Source: Lachnospiraceae bacterium UBA3821 (lineage in GTDB: Bacteria; Bacillota; Clostridia; Lachnospirales; Lachnospiraceae). From it: a DNA stretch of 12,047 bases. The position numbers and the translations under genes are program-made. Numbering within the stretch: the stretch's first letter is position 1; each line of letters starts with the position of its first letter. The notes under the pieces were generated by a model. That model saw only the letters and a list, made by a program, of their open reading frames with translations. It was not told the origin of the DNA and ran no database searches. This document shows positions 1 through 5,589 of the stretch, piece by piece. Where the stretch lies: NCBI GenBank assembly GCA_002368865.1, contig DFDT01000193.1, forward strand, positions 1-12,047, read 5' to 3'.

Positions 1-168
1 TTCCTTCATCAGTTTGATACAGGCTTCTTTGCTCTTGGCTTTAACTACCAATATCTTTCTTTTGCCATCAGCCTTATATCCTGCGCTCTTACGGAAGAGG
101 ATCATGCCATCATCACATGTTATGAAGCATCCCTGTCCTTTTGCATTTCTTGTTGTGGATGTACTCAT
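1..168 (-). CDS. Tyrosine-recombinase integrase, N-terminal part (cut by window edge)
   Basis: Reverse-strand reading frame of 56 codons, open to the window edge, beginning MSTSTTRNAKGQGCFITCDD and continuing with a basic stretch (RKSAGYKADGKRK). This resembles the small DNA-binding N-terminal domain that precedes the core-binding and catalytic domains in integrases of Gram-positive conjugative elements and prophages. The catalytic Arg-His-Arg-Tyr residues would lie left of the window and cannot be seen. Two in-frame ATGs occur, at 174 and 168. GGAGG at 178-182 sits 8 nt from the ATG at 168 but only 2 nt from the one at 174, so 168 is chosen. The gene follows the excisionase-like gene by 37 nt on the same strand, the usual xis-int order. 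The integrase assignment rests on the short N-terminus plus context; another element-borne DNA-binding protein is possible. Confidence 0.7.
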   Translation of the reverse strand, partial: MSTSTTRNAKGQGCFITCDDGMILFRKSAGYKADGKRKILVVKAKSKEACIKLMKE

Positions 169-205
169 GTTCATCACCTCCTTCCCTCCACGGATTCAGT
201 CATTC

Positions 206-415
206 TTATAAGTGATATTCTTTGTATTCATAATTCCTAAGCCAGTCAGCCAAAGCTGCTTCGGTCACATAGTATCTCTTTCCGATACAGATTGACGGAA
301 AGCTTTTTGATTTCATCAATGCGTACGCTTTGTCTTTTCCGATTCGCAGATCAGAGCTGAGTTCTTTGACTGTAAGCATCTTGATATCACTGTTGTGAGC
401 TTTGATCTCAATCAT
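206..415 (-). CDS. Excisionase-like winged-helix DNA-binding protein
   Basis: 69-residue protein. Residues about 14-64 (LTVKELSSDLRIGKDKAYAL, then FPSICIGKRYYVTEAALADW) match the MerR-like helix-turn-helix-plus-wing pattern of small excisionases (Tn916 Xis type, HTH_17). Such proteins bend DNA at attachment sites and steer the integrase to excision. The frame stays open upstream to 484, but ATG 415 has a strong AGGAGG 8 nt upstream, and the longer version would start inside the promoter's -10 region, so 415 is chosen. It lies directly upstream of the integrase gene, probably co-transcribed from the promoter at 475-503. That promoter is flanked by likely repressor sites. A plain MerR-like regulator cannot be excluded, but the position beside the integrase favours excisionase. 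Confidence 0.8.
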   Translation of the reverse strand: MIEIKAHNSDIKMLTVKELSSDLRIGKDKAYALMKSKSFPSICIGKRYYVTEAALADWLRNYEYKEYHL

Positions 416-474
416 AGTGTTTTCCTCCTTTCGTTTTATTATCGTAATACTCGATGTACGAATATCGTATATAT

Positions 475-503
475 AACATATCATGTATTTTTAGATATGT
501 CAA
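475..503 (-). promoter_or_regulatory. Sigma-A-type promoter for the xis-int operon
   Basis: On the minus strand, TTGACA (498-503) is followed after exactly 17 nt by TATGTT (475-480). Transcription would start near 468 and give a leader of about 50 nt before the excisionase ATG. The inverted repeat TACGA-N3-TCGTA (457-469) lies at the predicted start point and TCGTACGA (508-515) lies just upstream of the -35 box. A protein bound at either site would be well placed to block initiation. Confidence 0.7.
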
Positions 504-543
504 GTAATCGTACGAACATATTTACTATTTTCGTAAATTATTG

Positions 544-572
544 TTGAAAGCCTAATTTTTTTATGTTAGTAT
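544..572 (+). promoter_or_regulatory. Probable promoter of the XRE repressor gene
   Basis: TTGAAA at 544-549 and TAGTAT at 567-572 are 17 nt apart; a TATTAT lies slightly further on at 570-575. The -10 match is moderate, so the exact box is uncertain. Predicted initiation near 579 falls on a short inverted repeat (GAAAA/TTTTC, 576-592) next to the TCGTA copy at 591-595, which would allow self-repression. Confidence 0.45.
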
Positions 573-626
573 TATGAAAACGTATGTTTTTCGTAAATAT
601 CACATTAATGAAAAGAGGACAAATAT

Positions 627-1109
627 ATGGGAGATGGACAAAACCTTAAAAAGATACTGGATCAGAGAAACATAAGTGTTAGATCAATAGCAAAGAAGAC
701 AGGCATAAGCCCAACTACGTTGTATTCACTGATTCAGAGAGATACCAATTTACGATTCGACTATGCTTTACGAATAGCTAACGAACTGGAAATAGATGTT
801 AACGATATATGTGAAGCAAGTCCTTTCTCCGGAGCTTTGAAGGAAAGCGAGATTTATCCCTCCGTCCCAAATGATATTTATGGTCTTTTGGATGAAAGCA
901 GAGTAAAAGGATACCTGAAAAACTCTATGTATCCGCTCATGCTTTTGTTTGGCAAAAACGGTATGCCAGATGTTGACAATCTTCTTACTTCTTTCTATCA
1001 GCTTGATGACGAATCAAGAAAAGAAGTTGTTGAGACGATACGTTTTAAGCTGCAATATCACCGTGATCCTAAAAGAGCTGAAGAAGTCAAACAGATAAAA
1101 AGCTGGTAA
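627..1109 (+). CDS. XRE-family (cI-like) transcriptional repressor of the mobile element
   Basis: 160-residue protein with an N-terminal lambda-repressor-like helix-turn-helix at about residues 6-60. The HTH core is SVRSIAKKTGISPTTLYSLI at 17-36, followed by the typical ALRIANELEIDVNDIC helices. The C-terminal 100 residues are charged and predicted mainly helical (LDDESRKEVVETIRFKLQYH) and probably oligomerise. No LexA/ImmA-type protease residues are evident. GAGG lies 8 nt before the ATG. It is transcribed away from the xis-int operon, the standard layout for an element's lysogeny or quiescence switch, and likely binds the TCGTA sites between the two genes. Base composition is clearly more AT-rich than in the core genes further right, in line with transfer. 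It could instead act on other element genes outside the window. Confidence 0.85.
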   Translation: MGDGQNLKKILDQRNISVRSIAKKTGISPTTLYSLIQRDTNLRFDYALRIANELEIDVNDICEASPFSGALKESEIYPSVPNDIYGLLDESRVKGYLKNSMYPLMLLFGKNGMPDVDNLLTSFYQLDDESRKEVVETIRFKLQYHRDPKRAEEVKQIKSW

Positions 1110-1199
1110 CCCTCTTGATCCACATTTTTTCTTTCACTAAACAGCTTTTTCGGGTGAAAATACCTCAAAAAAATTACCAATAAAATTACCAATGAAACA

Positions 1200-1227
1200 A
1201 AAAAATGGCCATTATGGGCCATTTTTT
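1200..1227 (+). terminator. Rho-independent terminator after the XRE gene
   Basis: An 11-bp perfect stem, AAAAAATGGCC (1200-1210) with GGCCATTTTTT (1217-1227), closes the 6-nt loop ATTATG. The A-run on one side and T-run on the other allow function in either direction. It ends the repressor transcript and could also stop read-through leftward from the tRNA side. Between here and the tRNA terminator (about 1228-1330) no gene or further clear signal is visible. Confidence 0.75.
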
Positions 1228-1330
1228 AAGTGGAATTGCTCTATATCGTATTAGAAGAACACGGAAGAGAGCGCTAGAAAAGATTTTCTCATAACTCCCT
1301 TAAAACCTTGAAAATACTGGATTTTTCAAT

Positions 1331-1356
1331 AAAAAAGGAACCGAAAACTCGATTCC
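1331..1356 (-). terminator. Rho-independent terminator of the tRNA gene
   Basis: On the minus strand GGAATCGA pairs with TCGGTTCC (one A:C mismatch) around a GTTT loop, followed directly by six Ts (1331-1336 as As on the plus strand). It begins 6 nt after the tRNA discriminator base, so the tRNA is a single-gene transcript. Confidence 0.65.
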
Positions 1357-1361
1357 TAGAG

Positions 1362-1434
1362 CAGCGCTACTAGGATTCGAACCTAGAAAATGACGGAGTC
1401 AGAGTCCGTTGCCTTACCGTTTGGCGATAGCCCT
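1362..1434 (-). tRNA. tRNA-Gln (anticodon CTG), structurally atypical
   Basis: The minus strand folds into a cloverleaf. The acceptor 5' strand AGGGCTA (1428-1434) faces TAGCGCT (1363-1369), with discriminator G at 1362. The D arm has stem GCC/GGC. The anticodon stem ACGGA/TCCGT encloses loop CTCTGAC, with CTG at 1400-1402. The T arm is CTAGG-TTCGAAT-CCTAG. CCA is not encoded. Two oddities: position 3:70 is G:G instead of the usual G:C, and the variable loop reads CATTTT, 6 nt rather than 5. A strong promoter and a terminator bracket it, so it is probably transcribed. In Firmicutes such tRNAs are charged with Glu and amidated by GatCAB, so the glutaminyl-tRNA synthetase contacts known in E. 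coli may not apply. It may be a working minor isoacceptor or a decaying or chimeric copy rebuilt by element integration. Confidence 0.88.
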
Positions 1435-1451
1435 ATTGGATTACTTGATGA

Positions 1452-1480
1452 ATTATACACGAAGTTTGTCCAATTTGCAA
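1452..1480 (-). promoter_or_regulatory. Promoter of the tRNA-Gln gene
   Basis: Minus-strand TTGCAA (1475-1480) and a perfect TATAAT (1452-1457) are separated by 17 nt. The expected start is near 1445, leaving a leader of roughly 10 nt before the mature 5' end at 1434. Confidence 0.75.
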
Positions 1481-1493
1481 TACCTAATTTAAG

Positions 1494-1511
1494 AAATTTT
1501 ATGTAAAATTT
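1494..1511. repeat. Perfect AT-only inverted repeat directly after the glnN stop codon
   Basis: AAATTTTA (1494-1501) and TAAAATTT (1504-1511) form an 8-bp perfect palindrome with a 2-nt centre, abutting the glutamine synthetase stop codon. It has no G:C pairs and only a mixed A/T tail, so it would be a weak terminator at best. No better terminator is visible before the tRNA promoter. Confidence 0.3.
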
Positions 1512-3623
1512 TTATACCTCAAAGATCAGCTCTCCGTAGGTCGGGATTGGCCATGCCGTCTTGTCTACCATGGTCTCCAGTGTATCTACCGGAATGCGCA
1601 GTGCTTCCATCGCGGTAAACACTTCACCGCGGAAGTAAAACGCCTTTTCTTTCTGGTCCGCGATCGCGGCTGCACCGGCGGTCTTCTCCTCCAGGGTGGT
1701 CAGCGCCCGGTTCGCGCGCACCAGCTCCTCGGAAATGTTCTTCAGGGACTGTGCCTGAACGGATGCGTCCGCTCCGGCCTCTTTCACGGCGATCACGGTA
1801 TCCGCCAGGGTCTTGGTATATTTCATCACCGCGGGCAGGATCTGTTTCTTCGCCATCTCGATCATGGTCAGCGCCTCGATGTTGATGGTCTTGGAGTAGG
1901 TCTCGTAGAGGATCTCCTCTCTGGATGCCAGCTCCACCCGGTTGAAAATGCCGAATTTCTCAAACAGCGCAATGGATTTCTCCGTCGTCAATGCGGAGGA
2001 AGCCTCCACCATGGACTTGATGTTGGGCAGTCCGCGTCTGGCAGCCTCAGCCACCCACTCGTCGGAGTAGCCGTTACCGTTGAAGACAATGCGCTGATGC
2101 TCAGTCATGTACTGCTTAATCAGGTCATGGACGGCCAGCTCAAAATTATCCGCTTTTTCCAGAATGTCTGCCGCCTCGCAGAACGCCTCCGCCACGATGG
2201 CGTTGAGGGTCGTGTTGGGGTCTGCCACAGAGTCGGAGCTTCCCACCATACGGAACTCGAATTTGTTGCCAGTGAAGGCGAAGGGCGAAGTACGGTTTCT
2301 GTCTGTCGCGTCCTTCTCAAAGTCGGGCAGTGTGGAAACGCCGGTCTGCAGGGTGCCGCCCTGGATGGAATGGTCCGCCGCGCCGGTCTCGATGAGCTGT
2401 TTCACCACGTCCTCCAGCTGCTCGCCCAGGAAGATGGAGATGATGGCGGGCGGCGCCTCGTTCGCGCCCAGTCTATGGTCATTTCCCACGTCCGATGCGC
2501 TCTGGCGGAGCAGATCCGCATGGGTATCCACCGCTTTCATGATGCACGCCAATACCAGCAGGAACTGGATGTTTGCGTTGGGCGTATCGCCGGGATCCAG
2601 CAGATTTACGCCGTTGTCTGTATTTAAGGACCAGTTGTCATGCTTGCCGGAGCCGTTTACGCCGGCGAAGGGTTTCTCGTGCAGCAGGCAGGTCATGCCG
2701 TGGCGGCCAGCCACTTTTTTCATGGTCTCCATGATCAGCTGGTTGTGGTCCACCGCGATGTTGGCGGTCTCGTAGATGGGCGCCAGCTCATGCTGTGCGG
2801 GAGCCACCTCGTTGTGCTGGGTCTTGGCAGTCACGCCCAGCTTCCACAATTCGATATTCAGATCTTTCATATAGGAGCCGATCCGCTCGCGGATGGTGCC
2901 GAAGTAATGATCCTCCAGCTCCTGTCCCTTGGGCGCAGGCGCGCCGAACAGGGTGCGTCCGGTAAAGATCAGGTCGTCTCGCTTTAAGTATTTTTCTCTG
3001 TCGATCAGGAAATATTCCTGCTCCGCGCCCACACTGGGGATCACCTTGGTAGCCTCGGTGTTACCGAACAGCCGCACGATGCGCAGCGCCTGCTCGCTGA
3101 TGGCCTCCATGGAACGCAGCAGCGGCGTCTTTTTGTCCAACGCCTCGCCCTTGTAGGAACAGAAAGCCGTGGGAATGCAGAGGATCACGCCAGTGGCGTC
3201 CTCCTTCAGAAACGCGGGGGAAGTCATATCCCACGCGGTATAGCCTCTCGCCTCAAACGTGGCGCGCAGACCGCCGGAAGGGAACGAGGAAGCGTCGGGC
3301 TCACCCTTGATCAGCTCTTTGCCGGAGAATTCCATGATCATCTTGCCCTCCGCATCCGGATGGGTCACGAAAGCGTCGTGCTTCTCGGCCGTGATGCCGG
3401 TCAGGGGCTGGAACCAATGGGTATAGTGGGTGGCGCCGTTCTCCACAGCCCAGTCTTTCATGGCTTTCGCCACCACGTCGGCTGTGGCCAGGGACAGCTC
3501 GCCGCCCTGATCCATGATGCGCTTCACTTCTTTAAAAATATTCTTCGGAAGCCTCTCCTTCATCTTCGCCACTGTAAATACTTTGCTGGCAAACAATTCT
3601 TCCACATTGATGATCTCGCTCAT
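1512..3623 (-). CDS. glnN: Type III glutamine synthetase (GSIII)
   Basis: 703-residue enzyme joining ammonia to glutamate with ATP to give glutamine, the main entry of ammonium into biosynthesis. Length (about 700) and motifs fit GSIII rather than the 450-residue GSI. The GSIII-typical [12 protein letters not shown] is at 107-118, the metal/glutamate-binding GAEQEYF at 199-205, [12 protein letters not shown] at 321-332, [13 protein letters not shown] at about 382-394 and [16 protein letters not shown] at 443-458. All expected core motifs are present. The frame extends 24 codons further to 3695, but that start lies in the -35 box. ATG 3623 has AAGGAG 9 nt upstream and gives the normal [12 protein letters not shown]-terminus. 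It is transcribed alone from the promoter at 3667-3695. The predicted leader of about 37 nt is too short for a riboswitch. It lies next to a tRNA-Gln gene, which is probably coincidence. Confidence 0.96.
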   Translation of the reverse strand: MSEIINVEELFASKVFTVAKMKERLPKNIFKEVKRIMDQGGELSLATADVVAKAMKDWAVENGATHYTHWFQPLTGITAEKHDAFVTHPDAEGKMIMEFSGKELIKGEPDASSFPSGGLRATFEARGYTAWDMTSPAFLKEDATGVILCIPTAFCSYKGEALDKKTPLLRSMEAISEQALRIVRLFGNTEATKVIPSVGAEQEYFLIDREKYLKRDDLIFTGRTLFGAPAPKGQELEDHYFGTIRERIGSYMKDLNIELWKLGVTAKTQHNEVAPAQHELAPIYETANIAVDHNQLIMETMKKVAGRHGMTCLLHEKPFAGVNGSGKHDNWSLNTDNGVNLLDPGDTPNANIQFLLVLACIMKAVDTHADLLRQSASDVGNDHRLGANEAPPAIISIFLGEQLEDVVKQLIETGAADHSIQGGTLQTGVSTLPDFEKDATDRNRTSPFAFTGNKFEFRMVGSSDSVADPNTTLNAIVAEAFCEAADILEKADNFELAVHDLIKQYMTEHQRIVFNGNGYSDEWVAEAARRGLPNIKSMVEASSALTTEKSIALFEKFGIFNRVELASREEILYETYSKTINIEALTMIEMAKKQILPAVMKYTKTLADTVIAVKEAGADASVQAQSLKNISEELVRANRALTTLEEKTAGAAAIADQKEKAFYFRGEVFTAMEALRIPVDTLETMVDKTAWPIPTYGELIFEV

Positions 3624-3666
3624 CTTTTCCTTCTCCTTCTCACGGCTGATGTCAATTTTGGATTTT

Positions 3667-3695
3667 ATTTTAAATTCTTTGCAACAGGTTGTCAA
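3667..3695 (-). promoter_or_regulatory. Strong sigma-A promoter for glnN
   Basis: Minus-strand TTGACA (3690-3695), a 17-nt spacer and TAAAAT (3667-3672) lie about 40 bp after the U32 stop codon. This gives glutamine synthetase its own transcript and rules out the longer N-terminal version of the protein. Confidence 0.8.
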
Positions 3696-3734
3696 TGCCT
3701 AACCTCTTCTAAATTGTTCGGTCTCAATCGTTTG

Positions 3735-5177
3735 CTATGAATTGTTCGCCACGCGCAGCAGATCATATTGCTGTACCAGGTCGCATCGTCCGGGCTGCGT
3801 TTGCTGCCCGTGTTCCGCCTCGGTCTGAGCGAGGTCCAGATACAGTTTTTGTTTGGGATGGGGAGCGCTGTCCACCGGCTGCATCTCCTCGTCGTAAAGC
3901 GCCTGCACGCGCACAGGTATGTTGCGTCCGTCAGGTTTCATGATCTCAATCTCATCGCCCACGCAGAATTTGTTGCGCTGGGTGATCTGCGCCAACAAGC
4001 GGACATCTGAGCCAGCCGCTGCGCCATTCTCCACATCGGTGCGCACCACTTGCTCCACGATCCCCAGATACCTATACTCGTTCACATAGGTATTGTTGTC
4101 GTAAATCTGCGTTTCCTCATTGGGCTTTCCGAAATAAAAGCCCGTGGTAAACTGGCGGTAGGTGCATTTGGCAATCTCCGCCTGGTACCAGTTCAGGTTG
4201 GCGCGGTATTTCTCCGGGCTCTCCAGATAGTCGTCGATGGCCTTGCGGTAGGTGCGGGCCACTGTCGCCACGTAGAGCGCCGTCTTCATGCGTCCCTCGA
4301 TCTTCAGGCTGTCAATTCCTGCGTCGATCAGCTCGGGAATGTACTCGATCATGCACAGGTCCTTGGAGTTAAAGATAAAGGTGCCCCTCTCGTTCTCATA
4401 CACGGGCAGGTATTCTCCCGGCCTGGACTCCTCCATCACCGCATATTTCCAGCGGCAGGGATGAGTGCAGGCGCCCTGGTTGGCGTCCCGCCCGGTAAAA
4501 TAGTTGCTCAGCAAGCACCGCCCGGAATAGGAAATGCACATGGCCCCGTGGATAAAGCTCTCGATCTCCATCTCGTCGGGGATGTGCTGTCTGATCTCTT
4601 TTATCTCTTTCAGAGAGAGCTCCCTGGCCGAAACCACGCGCTTCGCGCCCATTTTCCACCAAAACAGATAGGTCTGGTAGTTGGTGTTGTTGGCCTGCGT
4701 GGAGATGTGGACCTCCACCTCGGGCCAGACCTCCTTCGCGATCGTAAACATGCCCGGATCGGAAATGATCAGGGCGTCCGGGCATTCAGGCTTCATATGC
4801 TTCAATTCTTCAAAATATTCCCTTGCCCCCTCCAGGTCGCCGTTATGCGCCAGAATATTGGCGGTCACATAGACTTTCACCCCATGGGCGTGGGCGAACG
4901 CGATCCCCTCCGCCATCTCCGCGGAAGAAAAATTCTTCGCCTTGGCGCGCAGGCCAAACGCCTCCCCACCGATATAGACCGCATCCGCGCCGAAGATCAC
5001 CGCCGTCTTCAAAACCTCCAGGCTGCTGGCAGGCACCAGAAGCTCCGGAGCACGGACCGCGCCAGTGTTGGCGGTGGATGTGGCCTCGGTAGCTTCGGCC
5101 GTGCCGGGCATTGACGAGCCCGCGGCGGCTGTATTTGTCTTGTTGGTTGTATTGGTTATGTCGGTTGTGTTGGTCAT
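3735..5177 (-). CDS. trhP: U32-family protein, TrhP-like tRNA uridine hydroxylase
   Basis: 480 residues. The family core starts at PELLVPASSLEVLK (44) and runs through a TIM-barrel-like domain. Four cysteines in the family's conserved spacing (Cys214, Cys221, Cys237, Cys241, in CISYSGRC and ACTHPC) are suited to hold an iron-sulfur cluster. The C-terminal part (about 390-450) resembles the U32 beta-barrel domain. Once called collagenase-like peptidases, close relatives (E. coli YegQ/TrhP, B. subtilis YrrN/YrrO) make 5-hydroxyuridine at tRNA wobble position 34 using prephenate. The TrmR-like methyltransferase upstream, which acts next in that pathway, supports this role over RlhA or UbiU/V. 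Residues 1-43 are a low-complexity Thr/Asn- then Ala/Thr/Gly-rich tail not typical of the family. AAGGG 7 nt before ATG 5177 supports the long start. A palindromic-site array begins 14 bp upstream. Confidence 0.85.
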   Translation of the reverse strand: MTNTTDITNTTNKTNTAAAGSSMPGTAEATEATSTANTGAVRAPELLVPASSLEVLKTAVIFGADAVYIGGEAFGLRAKAKNFSSAEMAEGIAFAHAHGVKVYVTANILAHNGDLEGAREYFEELKHMKPECPDALIISDPGMFTIAKEVWPEVEVHISTQANNTNYQTYLFWWKMGAKRVVSARELSLKEIKEIRQHIPDEMEIESFIHGAMCISYSGRCLLSNYFTGRDANQGACTHPCRWKYAVMEESRPGEYLPVYENERGTFIFNSKDLCMIEYIPELIDAGIDSLKIEGRMKTALYVATVARTYRKAIDDYLESPEKYRANLNWYQAEIAKCTYRQFTTGFYFGKPNEETQIYDNNTYVNEYRYLGIVEQVVRTDVENGAAAGSDVRLLAQITQRNKFCVGDEIEIMKPDGRNIPVRVQALYDEEMQPVDSAPHPKQKLYLDLAQTEAEHGQQTQPGRCDLVQQYDLLRVANNS

Positions 5178-5191
5178 ACCTGCACCCTTCT

Positions 5192-5463
5192 TTTCGGCCG
5201 AAATTCTTCAAATTTTCATTTTCGGCTAAATTTTATATGCATTTTTTTCATTCTTAGGGCTTCTTTTTCGGCCGAAACTTCTCAGATTAGCATTTTAAGC
5301 CGTATTTTCAATGATTTATTTCGATTATTTTTGACATTCAAGCCTCTTTTTTCGGCCGAAATCAATTATTTCTTCATTTTAGGCCGAATTACAAACTGAA
5401 TTTCACAAAATGACGGATTTATTTTCAGCCGAAATACCTCTTTTCTCATACTTTCGGCCGAAT
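5192..5463. repeat. Array of eight TTTCGGCCGAAA-type palindromic sites in four pairs
   Basis: Strong sites start at 5192, 5266, 5350 (all TTTCGGCCGAAA) and 5423 (TTTCAGCCGAAA). Each is followed 27-29 bp later by a variant: TTTCGGCTAAA near 5220, a weak TTTAAGCCGTAT at 5294, TTTAGGCCGAAT at 5378 and TTTCGGCCGAAT at 5452. Strong sites are 74, 84 and 73 bp apart and weak ones about 74, 85 and 74. The sequence between is T-rich and only loosely conserved (CATTTT before most weak sites; CATTC and GC..TCTTTTTT before strong sites), suggesting old tandem duplication or selected spacing. It fills the AT-rich half of the gap between the trmR-like and U32 genes and ends 14 bp before the U32 start codon. 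It may be a multi-site operator, a set of RNA hairpins (UUUC-GGCC-GAAA) in the leader, or a repeat-expansion locus. No confident promoter was found inside it. Confidence 0.75.
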
Positions 5464-5589
5464 AGTCCCCGCTACAGGCATCTCACGGCCTGTACTCGCG
5501 GTCCTGCAGACGCAACCCATGCTTCCGGCGCCCCGGGCCTACGCTTCCGGCGCCGCATCCGGTGTCCTCGGCGTCTGCCCCCGCCGGCA
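5464..5589. other. GC-rich, repeat-containing non-coding block after trmR
   Basis: This block contrasts sharply in composition with the T-rich array beside it. It contains the exact direct repeat GCTTCCGGCGCC at 5521-5532 and 5543-5554, an outer 8-bp inverted repeat GCAGACGC (5506-5513) / GCGTCTGC (5571-5578), and a hairpin TACAGGC/GCCTGTA (5473-5494, 8-nt loop). No T-run follows, so it does not look like a standard terminator. The only short frame, 24 codons on the minus strand, has no ribosome binding site. I see no gene here. Confidence 0.5.

Larger units (their letters stand above)
442..595. promoter_or_regulatory. Putative operator cluster of TCGTA/TACGA half-sites
   Basis: The divergent region between the excisionase and repressor genes holds seven copies of the pentamer TCGTA or its complement: 442-446, 457-461, 465-469, 508-512, 511-515, 531-535 and 591-595. 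Two pairs form palindromes, TACGA-N3-TCGTA at 457-469 and TCGTACGA at 508-515. The 11-mer TTTTCGTAAAT is repeated exactly at 528-538 and 588-598, 60 bp apart. The sites bracket both predicted promoters, as expected for the binding region of the adjacent XRE repressor. The link between these sites and that protein is inference from position. Confidence 0.55.

Noticed and set aside
1270..1369. AGCGCTA at 1270-1276 and 1363-1369 as att repeats
   Set aside because: Only 7 bp, palindromic in its core and expected by chance; genuine att cores at tRNA ends are usually longer.
2097..2775. Two overlapping plus-strand frames of 176 and 222 codons
   Set aside because: Both are antisense to glnN, which is intact across this stretch.
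1512..3623. Functional link between glnN and the adjacent tRNA-Gln
   Set aside because: They have separate promoters and no shared leader or T-box-like element; adjacency alone is not evidence of a link.
3624..3695. 24-codon N-terminal extension of glutamine synthetase
   Set aside because: The extended start lies in the -35 box of the glnN promoter, and the internal ATG at 3623 has a good ribosome binding site and the family's N-terminus.
4050..5114. 354-codon open frame on the plus strand
   Set aside because: It lies wholly antisense to the U32 gene, whose family motifs are unmistakable. Its translation is Leu/Val/Gly/His-rich with no domain pattern and no proper ribosome binding site; it is a by-product of GC-rich codon use.
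5192..5463. Array considered as a CRISPR
   Set aside because: The repeated core is only 12 bp and palindromic, spacing alternates between about 27 and 45-57 bp, the spacers are T-rich and related to one another, and no cas genes are present.
5448..5522. 24-codon minus-strand frame starting MGCVCRTASTG
   Set aside because: No ribosome binding site before the ATG, no similarity recognised, and it runs through the GC block into the palindrome array.
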